Notes: generated by a model not told the origin, from the letters alone. Positions 1-7,232 are shown, numbered from the stretch's first letter. The stretch: 64,000 bases of DNA from Chitinophaga agrisoli (GCF_008386695.1 NZ_VUOC01000001.1:532347-596346), one strand, 5' to 3'. Numbers and translations are program-made.

Positions 1-1122
1 ATCTCTATTGACGGGTTCCGGTATGATTATGCAGAAAAGTTCCAGGCGCAAAACTTATTACGGCTATCCGGTAATGGCGTAAGGGCCAGGGCCATGCAGC
101 CCAGCTTTCCTTCGCTTACTTTTCCCAATCACTATACATTGGCTACGGGTCTTTATCCCGCGCATCATGGCCTGGTGGACAATACCTTTTATGACCGCAG
201 CCGGCAAAAGGAATACCGTGTAAACAACCGCGATGCGGTAGAAGATGGTACCTGGTATGGCGGCACGCCTTTATGGGTACTGGCAGAACAGCAACAAATG
301 GTAAGCGCCAGTTATTTCTGGGTAGGCTCTGAAGCGCCCATACAGGATACGCGGCCTACCTATTATTTCCGGTATAATGAGAAAGTAGGTATAGACCGCC
401 GTATACAGCAGGTAGTGGAGTGGTTAAGCCTGCCGGCAGACAAACGTCCGCACCTGATCACCTTCTATTTCCCGGAAGTGGATCATGCCGGGCATTCTTA
501 CGGACCGGATGCTGACAGCACACGTCATGCGGTGCAGTTTGTAGACGCCGCCATTGGCAGGATGAACGAAGCAGTAGCGCGGTTACAATTACCGGTGAAT
601 TTTATCGTAGTATCGGATCATGGTATGATACAGGCAGATACCGCACATGCGTTAAAAATATCCAAAGACCTGCTCCCGGCCGATTTCAAAGTTGCTGCCT
701 CCAATGAGAAGATCATGTTATACAATGATGACCCGCAGCGCGTGCAGGAGATCTATCATACCTTAAAAGCACACGCAAACCATTACCGGGTATTGCTGAA
801 GGCGGAAACGCCCGCCAGATGGCATTATGGACAGGAGGACCGTTATAACCGCATTGGCGATATCATATTATTGGCAGATGCAGGTTATGCCTTTGGCAGC
901 AGTAACGGGCGTGTATCACCGGGGCATCATGGGTATGATAATAACCAGGCGCGGATGAATGCTATATTTATGGCCTGGGGGCCGGCATTTAAACAGCATT
1001 ATACCATGGGCGCCTTTGCCAACATACATGTTTACCCATTGGTAGCCAATATATTAAACCTCACTATCAATACGCCTATAGACGGTGATCCGGCGGTATT
1101 AAAAAATGTATTAAGGCCATGA
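1..1122 (+). CDS. Nucleotide pyrophosphatase/phosphodiesterase (ENPP family), 5' end outside window
   Basis: The reading frame is open from base 1, so the N terminus and any signal peptide lie outside the window; 373 residues are visible. It carries the metal-binding signature of the alkaline phosphatase/ENPP superfamily in order: SIDGFR near residue 3 (metal Asp), LTFPNHY near residue 40 (nucleophile Thr), EVDHAGH near residue 161, DHGM near residue 206 and PGHHGYD near residue 309. All expected ligands are present, so an active enzyme is likely. The family hydrolyses phosphodiester or pyrophosphate bonds of nucleotides or lipids, usually outside the cytoplasm. The exact substrate cannot be read from the sequence. 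A lipoprotein gene follows 60 bases downstream on the same strand. Confidence 0.9.
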   Translation: MSIDGFRYDYAEKFQAQNLLRLSGNGVRARAMQPSFPSLTFPNHYTLATGLYPAHHGLVDNTFYDRSRQKEYRVNNRDAVEDGTWYGGTPLWVLAEQQQMVSASYFWVGSEAPIQDTRPTYYFRYNEKVGIDRRIQQVVEWLSLPADKRPHLITFYFPEVDHAGHSYGPDADSTRHAVQFVDAAIGRMNEAVARLQLPVNFIVVSDHGMIQADTAHALKISKDLLPADFKVAASNEKIMLYNDDPQRVQEIYHTLKAHANHYRVLLKAETPARWHYGQEDRYNRIGDIILLADAGYAFGSSNGRVSPGHHGYDNNQARMNAIFMAWGPAFKQHYTMGAFANIHVYPLVANILNLTINTPIDGDPAVLKNVLRP

Positions 1123-1182
1123 GGTAAAAACCATCAATATCTATATAAAAAATTATCTTTATAGGATAATTGAACCCTACCT

Positions 1183-2841
1183 ATGAAAAAAATCGCACTG
1201 TACGCGCTTTCTCTGGCCCTATTATCCGCCTGTTCGAAAGACGACAACAAACCCAAAGACGACAATGTCCCTACGGACAATACTACCCTGGAAGTACAAG
1301 TATACAACGCCACCAACTGGAACCCAGGCGCGCCTGCGGGCCAGACAGAGGCCGGCGTTACCGTACAACTCTTTACATCGCAGGCCAATTTTAACAGCAA
1401 TACTGTTGCCTATACACAAACCACCGGCAACGACGGTAAAGCTGTCTTCACTAAGATCAATGCCGGCGAGTATTTTATCGTAGCCCGTAAGGGAGATCTG
1501 GACAACCTGCTGGGCGCAGTGCTGGTAAGCGGCGCGTATGTAGGTTTTAAATCTGACTCCCTGTATCAAACCACCGGAGAGATTGCCACAGCGCCTATCA
1601 ATTCGCTGGCGGCGCCGGGTAATTTCCGGCCGGATGATCTTAATGGCGACGGACAGATCAACAACGATGATAAAGGCGCGCTGCCCTGGCAAACTGCTAC
1701 CGCGAAATCCAATGCCACTGTTAGCCGCCGTATTATTATAGGCAGAACGGATAACCGTCCTTTTCCGCAGTTTGGCAGCAAAGCACAGGTAACACAGGTA
1801 ATGCAAAGCACTTTTGCAAGCCTGGATAAATGGTGGCAGTTTTCGCTGGCCGTAGATGCGGTATATACAGATGATTTTGGCTGTACTGCATTACCAGGCA
1901 CGGCGGCGCTGGGCAATGAATGGTGTACGCTGAATGGTTACACCGGTGTAGTGGCTACCGATCCGCTGGCAGAAAAACTCTGGAAAGATGGTTATGCAGT
2001 ACTCTTTCAGCTGAACCGCATTATCAGCTATGTGCCCGCTATGCAGAGCGCAGATATGACCACCGCGGACAAAGCCCTGGTTGTAGCCCAGGCTAAAGGA
2101 TTAGCAGGCTTTGTATACCAGCGGCTGATCACTTTTTTTGGCCCTGTACCGTTGCTGAATGTTAACGATATTACCTTACCTACCAATGCCACCAGGGCTA
2201 GTCTTGATAACAGCAATGCTTTCGCGGCTACGCTTTTAACAGACGCCATTACAGGATTAGGTACTGATAAGACCATCATCTCTGCCGCTGCGTGCAGGGC
2301 TGTACTGATAAGGATCTTCCTGGCTAAGCATCAATTTGAAACAGTAAGGACTTATGCCAACGCTATCCTTTCTGATAATAGCTACAACCTGGCAGGCACG
2401 CAGGAACTGTTCCAAAACCCTTTTAACAAAGAGGTGTTATTCAAAACTATGAGCTCACAAACAGCCGTTTTCGCGTCTGTGTTCAATAAAGGCGTTTTTG
2501 CGCCGGCACTGCGCCTGACAGAGGTATTATTTGCCTTTGCCGAAGCCAATGTTCAATTAGGCGAGTTAGCGGCCGGCGCTGCTGCGTTAGATCAAATACG
2601 GGATCGTGAAGGATTGGACAACGTAAGCTATACCAACAGTACAGACCTCATGGCTGCACTGCTGGACGATTGGAAACGGAATATGCCGCTGGAGGGCGTT
2701 CGTTTTGGCGTACTGGCACACCGGGGCTATTTATTACAGATATTAACGCCACTGGGCTATCAGTCAAAGAATGCACTGTTGCCCGTGCCGCAAAGCATAA
2801 TGGTAGATCATCCCAATATTACACAGAATATGGGCTACTAA
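1183..2841 (+). CDS. SusD/RagB-like outer-membrane lipoprotein with N-terminal beta-sandwich domain
   Basis: A 552-aa lipoprotein: signal peptide ending LLSAC with lipidated Cys17. Residues about 35-140 look like a prealbumin/Cna-B-like beta-sandwich (VTVQLFTSQ..., GKAVFTKINAGEYFIVARKG). An EF-hand/dockerin-like segment DLNGDGQINNDDK follows near residue 155. The rest (about 190-552) is helical and ends like SusD (ALDQIRDREG, LLPVPQSIMVDHPNITQNMGY). SusD proteins bind glycans on the cell surface and cap a SusC TonB-dependent channel. No SusC partner lies downstream; one may lie upstream of the window, or the protein acts alone. The fusion order (beta-sandwich plus calcium loop plus SusD) is unusual compared with the two ordinary SusD proteins further along. 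A strong terminator follows. Confidence 0.75.
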   Translation: MKKIALYALSLALLSACSKDDNKPKDDNVPTDNTTLEVQVYNATNWNPGAPAGQTEAGVTVQLFTSQANFNSNTVAYTQTTGNDGKAVFTKINAGEYFIVARKGDLDNLLGAVLVSGAYVGFKSDSLYQTTGEIATAPINSLAAPGNFRPDDLNGDGQINNDDKGALPWQTATAKSNATVSRRIIIGRTDNRPFPQFGSKAQVTQVMQSTFASLDKWWQFSLAVDAVYTDDFGCTALPGTAALGNEWCTLNGYTGVVATDPLAEKLWKDGYAVLFQLNRIISYVPAMQSADMTTADKALVVAQAKGLAGFVYQRLITFFGPVPLLNVNDITLPTNATRASLDNSNAFAATLLTDAITGLGTDKTIISAAACRAVLIRIFLAKHQFETVRTYANAILSDNSYNLAGTQELFQNPFNKEVLFKTMSSQTAVFASVFNKGVFAPALRLTEVLFAFAEANVQLGELAAGAAALDQIRDREGLDNVSYTNSTDLMAALLDDWKRNMPLEGVRFGVLAHRGYLLQILTPLGYQSKNALLPVPQSIMVDHPNITQNMGY

Positions 2842-2886
2842 ACTTTTCCCTAACAAGGGTTAAAGGTTACAATAAAGATCAAGACA

Positions 2887-2912
2887 ACGGGCTGCCTTTC
2901 CAGGCGGCCCGT
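2887..2912 (+). terminator. Rho-independent terminator after SusD-like gene
   Basis: An inverted repeat with arms ACGGGC.GCCT and AGGC.GCCCGT around a TTCC loop, followed by TTTTTC. It lies 45 bases after the stop of the SusD-like lipoprotein gene. Confidence 0.8.
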
Positions 2913-3173
2913 TTTTCTTGGGTGGTACTACTAATACGTGATGCTGTTTATCATCACCAACATGATGTTGCTTATTCTAACGCAAATAAACTATAAAGGT
3001 GATGGCTATGCCCATTACCGGTCACGATGATTCCGGCTGCAATGGATTGCAGTTACCCCTATCTGCGAAAATGGAGTTAAGGGGAGGGATACAGTAATAA
3101 AAAGAATGCAATCCTGAAAAGAGGGTAAACAGCACGAAACGTTTATAGATAAAGGGTTCCAGGCCTATTTAAA

Positions 3174-3241
3174 ACTGTTAGTAATAACCCCTCAACTGTT
3201 AAAGAAACGTTAGTAAACCCCTTTACTGTTAAACAACGTTA
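3174..3241 (+). repeat. Direct repeats upstream of small secreted protein gene
   Basis: The gene-free stretch 2913-3300 contains ACTGTTA three times (3174, 3195, 3225) and AACGTTA twice (3206, 3235), with ACCCC boxes between; the unit ACTGTTAAA..AACGTTA recurs at a 29-30 bp interval, close to three helical turns. This is what a multi-site binding region for a response regulator could look like. No regulator can be named, and nothing else was recognised in 2913-3300. Confidence 0.4.
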
Positions 3242-3300
3242 ACGGATTTAAACCCCGTGAATTAACGCTTGTCCAACTAGCGTATCAAATATATGGGAAC

Positions 3301-3771
3301 ATGAAACGCTTATTCATACTCGCAGTATTGCTTTCAGCAAGCATCGCTTTCCAGCCTTCCAATGCACAGGTAAGATTGAATGTAAATGTGAATATAGGCA
3401 GCCAGCCTGCATGGGGCCCCACTGGTTACGATTATGCGGAGAACTATTATTTACCGGACATTGATGCCTATTACAACATCCCATCCAAACAATTTATATA
3501 CCTCGATGGCCCCCGTTGGGTAAGGACGGCCACGCTGCCTGCGCGCTACCGCGGCTTTGACCTGTACCACAGTTATAAAGTGGTGATCAACGAGCCCAGG
3601 CCTTATCTGCACCATGATGTATACCGTACGCGGTATGCAGGGTACAGGGGCCGGTATGACCAGGTAGTAATCCGGGACAGCCATAGCAACAGGGCTTTTG
3701 CAGACAGGGATCATCATGATCATAATACATGGCGGAACGACAGATCAAGAGGCCGGGGACATAAGCACTAA
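3301..3771 (+). CDS. Small secreted protein of unknown function, His/Arg-rich C terminus
   Basis: A 156-aa protein with a clear signal peptide (MKRLFILAVLLSASIAF..., cleavage after SNAQ near residue 23). The mature part has WGPTGYDYAENYYLPDIDAYY near residue 40 and LPARYRGFDLYHSYKVVINE near residue 80, an aromatic-rich pattern I associate with conserved Bacteroidota exported proteins of no known function. The last 40 residues are rich in His, Asp and Arg (DRDHHDHNTW, RGRGHKH) and could bind metal. It stands alone between the direct repeats and a strong terminator. Confidence 0.7.
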   Translation: MKRLFILAVLLSASIAFQPSNAQVRLNVNVNIGSQPAWGPTGYDYAENYYLPDIDAYYNIPSKQFIYLDGPRWVRTATLPARYRGFDLYHSYKVVINEPRPYLHHDVYRTRYAGYRGRYDQVVIRDSHSNRAFADRDHHDHNTWRNDRSRGRGHKH

Positions 3772-3802
3772 CGAACAGTGTTCATGCACGCCTCAACACA
3801 GC

Positions 3803-3833
3803 AAAGGTGGCCGTAAATACGGCCACCTTTTTT
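3803..3833. terminator. Strong terminator between convergent genes
   Basis: A perfect 12-bp stem (AAAGGTGGCCGT / ACGGCCACCTTT) with an AAAT loop and a T run on the plus strand. It sits between the stop of the small secreted protein gene and the stop of the minus-strand SPFH gene, so it can serve both, best on the plus strand. Confidence 0.85.
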
Positions 3834-3838
3834 CATTG

Positions 3839-4939
3839 CTATTTCACAGGTACAAAGATCTGGCGCAACTGATCTATTAGTACACCATTTCCATTCAAAC
3901 TAATGTTATTGACCCGCTCTGCTATCTTTTCCACATACTCCATCTCCTTCAGCTTAAACAGCATGGAATTATCTTCCATCAGTTTAGCCGTATTCAGCAA
4001 GCTGCGGGTGCTGGCGGTTTCCTCGCGGCGGGTGATAATGTTGGCCTGGGCCTTTTTCTCCGCCATCAGCACCTGGTTCATGATCTCCTTCATATCGCCC
4101 GGAAGGATAATATCGCGGATACCAAAGCCCGCTACGGCTATACCCAGTTGTGCCGCCTTTTCCTTAACGGCTTCCAGCACATAGGCCGCCAGGGCGTCCT
4201 TTTTCTCCAGCAGTTCATCGAAATCGAAGCCTGCAATGTACTCCCGCAGGGTTAACTGGAAGATGACATACAGCTGGCGTTCATGCTCCTTATTCTGCAA
4301 CAGGGCCTGTTCAATATCCGTGATACGGTATTGCGCCCAGGCATTGATGCGCAGGGAGGCCTTATCTTTTGTCAGGATCTCCTGACCATTCAGCTCTACC
4401 TGCAGCTGGCGTGTATCTATTTTACCAACAAATACCGGAATATCATTCTTCCAGAAGTAGTATATACCGCTTGCCAGCGTTTGCGCGTACTTGCCATCTA
4501 TCAGCAGGATAGCCTTTTCGTAGTGTTCCACGCTAAAGGTGCGGATAAACGGAGCCAGCTGTTTGTTCAGCAGGGTGGTACGGTCTATCGGCTCCGTGAT
4601 CACGGCTTTGCCGATGTCTGCACGGGTGAATGTATAGTTGATGATACCTTTCCAGAAGGCGTACCGGCCTGCGGTCAGTACTTTCTTCAGCAGACCATCT
4701 TCGTACTGCAGCACTATTTCATGATCCTTTACTTCGATCACGTGCAGCCGGTCCCGCAGCACGTTATCCTGGAGAAGGATATTCCACTGATGGGTGGCAT
4801 TGAAGGCCTGGGTCATATCATATATTTCCAGGGTCTCGAAGGGCATGAGCCAATAGCTACCTGTTGTAAGCATGTGCTGGTATGCGCCTCGTTTAAATAC
4901 CAGACCCGTCTGGTGGGCGTTAATTCGTACTCGTTTCAT
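3839..4939 (-). CDS. SPFH/band-7 (slipin-like) protein
   Basis: 366 aa. Residues about 170-300 form the SPFH/band-7 domain (VGKIDTRQLQVELNGQEILTKDKASLRINAWAQYRI, then LREYIAGFDFDELL and LGIAVAGFGIRDIILPGDMKEIMNQV), followed by an Ala/Glu/Lys-rich helix typical of oligomerising prohibitin relatives. The N-terminal 165 residues are soluble-looking repeats (GLVFKRGAYQHMLTTGSYWLMPFE; VLTAGRYAFWKG; TLASGIYYFWKN) rather than a membrane hairpin, so it may assemble on a surface or another protein. It is the last gene of the minus-strand run that begins with the tRNA array, suggesting a role in an RNA-linked stress response. Its biochemical activity is unknown. Confidence 0.8.
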   Translation of the reverse strand: MKRVRINAHQTGLVFKRGAYQHMLTTGSYWLMPFETLEIYDMTQAFNATHQWNILLQDNVLRDRLHVIEVKDHEIVLQYEDGLLKKVLTAGRYAFWKGIINYTFTRADIGKAVITEPIDRTTLLNKQLAPFIRTFSVEHYEKAILLIDGKYAQTLASGIYYFWKNDIPVFVGKIDTRQLQVELNGQEILTKDKASLRINAWAQYRITDIEQALLQNKEHERQLYVIFQLTLREYIAGFDFDELLEKKDALAAYVLEAVKEKAAQLGIAVAGFGIRDIILPGDMKEIMNQVLMAEKKAQANIITRREETASTRSLLNTAKLMEDNSMLFKLKEMEYVEKIAERVNNISLNGNGVLIDQLRQIFVPVK

Positions 4940-5280
4940 GTGTTTAATTTTTTCATCTGTTTAAAAAAAAGCCGCGTTACCAGCCGGACATCCCGCATTC
5001 ACGGGGGCCATACACTACCAGGCGCCTGTACCGGGGATACAGTTTGTGTGCAACTCACTAACCCGCTGTTTGCCGGTATCAGCGCTGCCTGGTAGGCTGC
5101 GTGGCCCGCAGGTGTTTGCCGGATCTTTATGCCCCATCCTTTTGATGGAGCATGAGCGGCAGGTAACCTTCGGCTTCTGCAGTTCGCCATTTTTTTAGGA
5201 AGGAGCGGTCTTCCGTCATTGGTTTTTAAGGCCAATTCTGATTTTAACTATCGCGATACCTTTACGCTACCAGGGATGAA
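4940..5280 (-). other. 341-base stretch between SPFH gene and tRNA-like RNA, possible 30-aa ORF
   Basis: No convincing gene. One short minus-strand ORF (5127..5219, 30 codons, starting MTEDRSFLKKW and ending HQKDGA) has a plausible amino-acid composition but no recognised family and no independent support. The remainder could be the leader of the SPFH gene or spacer RNA of the array transcript. Confidence 0.3.
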
Positions 5281-5396
5281 AGCCTGGAAGGGACTCGAAC
5301 CCTCACTCTATAGATCCCACAGGATACTGCACTATGCCGCAACAGCATACAGATCGTTACTACTACTGCACTGCGGAGCTCTCAAAGCTCCAGCCT
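5281..5396 (-). ncRNA. tRNA-like RNA with degenerate D arm and enlarged core
   Basis: On the minus strand the ends form a tRNA-type acceptor stem (AGGCTGG with CCAGGCT, one G-G mismatch at pair 3-70) next to a near-perfect T arm (GAGGG, TTCGAGT loop, CCCTT). A small hairpin (AGCT TTGAG AGCT) stands where the D arm should be. The core is expanded: TATGC TGTTGCG GCATA could be a 7-nt-loop anticodon arm but has G instead of U at position 33, and ATCC TGTG GGAT resembles a long variable arm. AGTGCAGTA occurs twice. At 116 nt it is too long for an ordinary tRNA. It lies between the YkuK-like and SPFH genes, same strand. It could be a decayed tRNA or a dedicated tRNA mimic. Confidence 0.55.
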
Positions 5397-5430
5397 CAGG
5401 TTGCGGGATATGCGGGTAACCTCTTCTTTT

Positions 5431-5449
5431 GCTGATGCTCCGCATCAGC
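5431..5449. repeat. Perfect 8-bp hairpin upstream of the tRNA-like RNA
   Basis: GCTGATGC TCC GCATCAGC, a perfect inverted repeat. The minus-strand RNA also has CATCAGCAAAAG twice, and GGTAAC/GTTACC arms that could enclose this hairpin. The stretch 5397-5572 may therefore be a structured RNA continuous with the tRNA-like element. Confidence 0.45.
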
Positions 5450-5572
5450 GATACTTTTCGTCCTTTAAAGCCGGGATGGCGTTACCAGCCTTTTGCTGAT
5501 GATATTCCATTCACCCGTTATTGCTATGAAGGCGTTTTATTAATTGTTTTGTTATCACTTCCATCGCTTACA

Positions 5573-6058
5573 CTAGTGCACGGCTTTATCCGCGCAGTTC
5601 GTGCTGGCAAATGCATGTGGTTTGGCCCTGAAAACAAAGCCCATCCCCATAATGTACCCCATGGCTTCCTTTAAAGCGTCGTTACTTTTGAAACCAGGGC
5701 TGGTGTTGATATCTGCATGGACTTCCATATCCACGTTAAAAGCAGTAAAGAGGCTACAGAGCTCATAAGCGATCTCTATGCTTTTTGTTACTTCTTCCAG
5801 CATGCGTTCTTTGATGGCCATTTTCCGCTGGCTGGTCTCATTGTGGATATACATGAAACCGCCTTTTCCTTTGCGGAGGAATACGATAACGGTGGCAAAC
5901 TCTGTGATGCCGCCCTTTACCTGGCTATCTGTACCTATACATACCTTCATGGCATGTCCCTGTTCCTGCGCCTGTAACAACACGTTCCTTACTTCATCTT
6001 CAATTGCTGCTTCTACGATGGAGCCATTTAACCTTCTCCATTGTTTACGCTTTTCCAT
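5573..6058 (-). CDS. YkuK/DUF458 family RNase H-fold protein
   Basis: 161 aa from the ATG at 6058 (MEKRKQWRRLNG). A longer frame reaches into the neighbouring tRNA-Phe gene, so the downstream start is preferred; it leaves 20 bases to the tRNA 3' end. Hallmarks of the DUF458/YkuK family are visible: KVCIGTDSQV near residue 42 (first acidic residue of an RNase H-like site), VIVFLRKGKGGFMYIHNE, the Glu-rich helix ERMLEEVTKSIEIAYEL, MEVHADIN and the terminal KPHAFASTNCADKAVH. The family is predicted to be a ribonuclease H-like nuclease; no substrate is established. Its position directly behind twelve tRNA genes on the same strand points to a role in tRNA metabolism (inference). Confidence 0.85.
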   Translation of the reverse strand: MEKRKQWRRLNGSIVEAAIEDEVRNVLLQAQEQGHAMKVCIGTDSQVKGGITEFATVIVFLRKGKGGFMYIHNETSQRKMAIKERMLEEVTKSIEIAYELCSLFTAFNVDMEVHADINTSPGFKSNDALKEAMGYIMGMGFVFRAKPHAFASTNCADKAVH

Positions 6059-6078
6059 GGCTATACTTTTTATTAGCG

Positions 6079-6150
6079 CGGATGTGGCAGGGCTCGAACC
6101 TGCAGCCACGGTGCTTCAAACCGCTGCTCTACCATTGGAGCTACACATCC
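6079..6150 (-). tRNA. tRNA-Phe (GAA)
   Basis: Perfect acceptor stem (GGATGTG/CACATCC), D arm GCTC..GAGC with GG, anticodon arm GCGGT TTGAAGC ACCGT, T arm GCAGG TTCGAGC CCTGC. The anticodon is GAA. Position 37 is G and 73 is G; bacterial tRNA-Phe normally has A at both. No CCA is encoded. Confidence 0.85.
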
Positions 6151-6155
6151 ATTGT

Positions 6156-6229
6156 TGGCGGATAAAGAAAGGATCGAACTTTCATCCACGGCTTAACAGG
6201 CCGGCGCTCTACCATTGAGCTATTTATCC
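6156..6229 (-). tRNA. tRNA-Asn (GTT) with encoded CCA
   Basis: Acceptor GGATAAA/TTTATCC, D arm GCTC..GAGC, anticodon arm CCGGC CTGTTAA GCCGT, T arm GAAAG TTCGATC CTTTC, discriminator G followed by CCA at 6156-6158. It is the only gene of the array with an encoded CCA. Confidence 0.9.
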
Positions 6230-6233
6230 ATAG

Positions 6234-6306
6234 TTGGTCCGGTGAGATTCGAACTCACAGCCCCCGGTTTAAAAGACCGGAGCTCTAACCATTGAGCTAC
6301 GAACCA
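6234..6306 (-). tRNA. tRNA-Lys (TTT), copy 1
   Basis: Acceptor TGGTTCG/CGGACCA, anticodon arm CCGGT CTTTTAA ACCGG, T arm GTGAG TTCGAAT CTCAC, discriminator A. All invariant D- and T-loop bases are present. Confidence 0.92.
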
Positions 6307-6350
6307 ATGTTTGTTGACGGGCTCCCGCCCCTCCAGCATCATGTCCTTAG

Positions 6351-6424
6351 TTGGCCCGGTGGGACTCGAACCCACAGCACCCGGTTTAAAAGACCGGTAC
6401 TCTAACCAGTTGAGTTACGAACCA
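6351..6424 (-). tRNA. tRNA-Lys (TTT), copy 2
   Basis: Acceptor TGGTTCG/CGGGCCA, anticodon arm CCGGT CTTTTAA ACCGG identical to copy 1, T arm GTGGG TTCGAGT CCCAC. It differs from copy 1 in the D arm (ACTC..GAGT) and the T stem. Confidence 0.92.
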
Positions 6425-6431
6425 ATGTTTG

Positions 6432-6504
6432 TTGACGGGACAGGACTCGAACCTGTATCTCCATATTCGTAGTATGGAATTCTATCCAATTGAACTACCT
6501 GTCA
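6432..6504 (-). tRNA. tRNA-Arg (ACG)
   Basis: Acceptor TGACAGG/CCCGTCA with one A-C mismatch (pair 5-68), anticodon arm CCATA CTACGAA TATGG, T arm ACAGG TTCGAGT CCTGT. The anticodon ACG would be read as ICG after deamination. Confidence 0.88.
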
Positions 6505-6515
6505 ATTTATTATAG

Positions 6516-6594
6516 TTGGCCCGGTGAGACTCGAACTCACTCCGCCAGCCGGCGGATAAGAGACCGGAGCTCTAGCCAGTTGAGCTACGAGCCA
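6516..6594 (-). tRNA. tRNA-Lys (CTT), interrupted by a palindrome
   Basis: Acceptor TGGCTCG/CGGGCCA, D arm GCTC..GAGC and T arm GTGAG TTCGAGT CTCAC are intact and close to the neighbouring Lys genes. After the 5' anticodon strand CCGGT and CTCTTA, the 3' half of the anticodon arm and the variable loop are replaced by a 16-base perfect palindrome. The usual 5-bp anticodon stem cannot form; a 4-bp CCGG/CCGG stem with an 11-nt loop is possible. Probably a broken gene, or an altered RNA that no longer serves translation. Confidence 0.7.
6541..6556. repeat. REP-like palindrome inside tRNA-Lys(CTT)
   Basis: TCCGCC AGCC GGCGGA, arms of 6 bp fully complementary. It resembles short extragenic palindromes of Bacteroidota. 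It starts exactly at the T-stem boundary and replaces 12 bases of the sister Lys genes. Confidence 0.75.
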
Positions 6595-6601
6595 ATATTT
6601 G

Positions 6602-6673
6602 GGCGTCAGTCGGGAATCGAACCCTGATCTCCCGGCCCACAACCGGGTGTTCTACCGTTAAACTAATGACACC
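6602..6673 (-). tRNA. tRNA-His (GTG) with weakened stems
   Basis: Anticodon arm CCCGG TTGTGGG CCGGG gives GTG. G-1 (base 6673) faces C73 (base 6602), the His identity pair. The acceptor GTGTCAT/CTGACGC has one mismatch (7-66), and the T stem CAGGG/CCCGA pairs only in its inner three positions. It may be partly decayed. Confidence 0.78.
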
Positions 6674-6680
6674 ATGTATG

Positions 6681-6752
6681 TTACCGGGGCCGGACTCGAA
6701 CCGGAATCATCACAGTCAAAATGTGATATGTTAACCATTACACTACCCAGCA
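6681..6752 (-). tRNA. tRNA-Gln (TTG)
   Basis: Acceptor TGCTGGG/CCCGGTA with two G-U pairs, D arm GTGT..ACAT, anticodon arm TCACA TTTTGAC TGTGA, T arm TCCGG TTCGAGT CCGGC with an open outer T-C pair. Confidence 0.85.
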
Positions 6753-6755
6753 ATG

Positions 6756-6828
6756 TGGTGACTGGCGGACTCGAACTGCCAACCGCTACGGTATCAGCGT
6801 AGTACTCTACCAATTGAGCTAAGTCACC
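6756..6828 (-). tRNA. tRNA-Ile (GAT)
   Basis: Perfect acceptor GGTGACT/AGTCACC, anticodon arm CTACG CTGATAC CGTAG, T arm GGCAG TTCGAGT CCGCC with one A-C mismatch. Confidence 0.87.
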
Positions 6829-6835
6829 CTTGTTG

Positions 6836-6908
6836 TTGGCCTGGCCGGGTTCGAACCGGCAACCTGTTGCGTATAAGGCAAATGCTCTCACCATTGAGCT
6901 ACAAGCCA
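6836..6908 (-). tRNA. tRNA-Ile (TAT)
   Basis: Acceptor TGGCTTG/CAGGCCA, anticodon arm TTTGC CTTATAC GCAAC, T arm GCCGG TTCGAAC CCGGC. A genomically encoded UAU anticodon reads AUA directly; most bacteria instead modify a CAU tRNA with TilS. This isoacceptor is therefore unusual. Confidence 0.85.
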
Positions 6909-6962
6909 ATGCTGCTGCCCCTTTCAGGCAAAACAGACTTCCCGCCCCTTTCAGGCGTAGTG

Positions 6963-7034
6963 CGGTCCGTACGGGAATCGAACCCGTAGCGTCGGATCGA
7001 CAATCCGGGATGTTAACCATTACACTAACGGACC
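6963..7034 (-). tRNA. tRNA-Asp (GTC), copy 1
   Basis: Perfect acceptor GGTCCGT/ACGGACC, D arm GTGT..ACAT, anticodon arm CCGGA TTGTCGA TCCGA (outer pair open), T arm ACGGG TTCGATT CCCGT, discriminator G. Position 37 is G, where A is usual. Confidence 0.87.
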
Positions 7035-7064
7035 ATAAAAATGCTGCCTCTTTCAGGCGTAGCG

Positions 7065-7136
7065 CGGTCTGTACGGGAATCGAACCCCTAGCGCCGGATC
7101 GACAATCCGGGATGTTAGCCGTTACACCAACAGACC
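7065..7136 (-). tRNA. tRNA-Asp (GTC), copy 2
   Basis: A near-copy of the preceding Asp gene including its upstream spacer (CTTTCAGGCGTAG). Acceptor GGTCTGT/ACAGACC is intact; the T stem AGGGG/CCCGT has one G-G mismatch. It marks the start of a tandem duplication series. Confidence 0.82.
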
Positions 7137-7232
7137 ATAAAAATTCGTTTCATTCAGCCATGGCAGGGCTTTCACAGGTTGAATGCTAGACTTTATCCTG
7201 CAAAAATCTTTCGTCCTTTCAGGGCATGGCCT

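Noticed and set aside
5281-5396. tmRNA or selenocysteine tRNA
   Set aside because: No tag ORF, no tmRNA pseudoknot pattern, no UCA anticodon and too many non-canonical positions.
6658-7020. 120-aa minus-strand ORF and other ORFs across the tRNA cluster (also 6830-7189 and 7318-7686 plus)
   Set aside because: They run straight through well-formed tRNA genes; their protein sequences have no family character.
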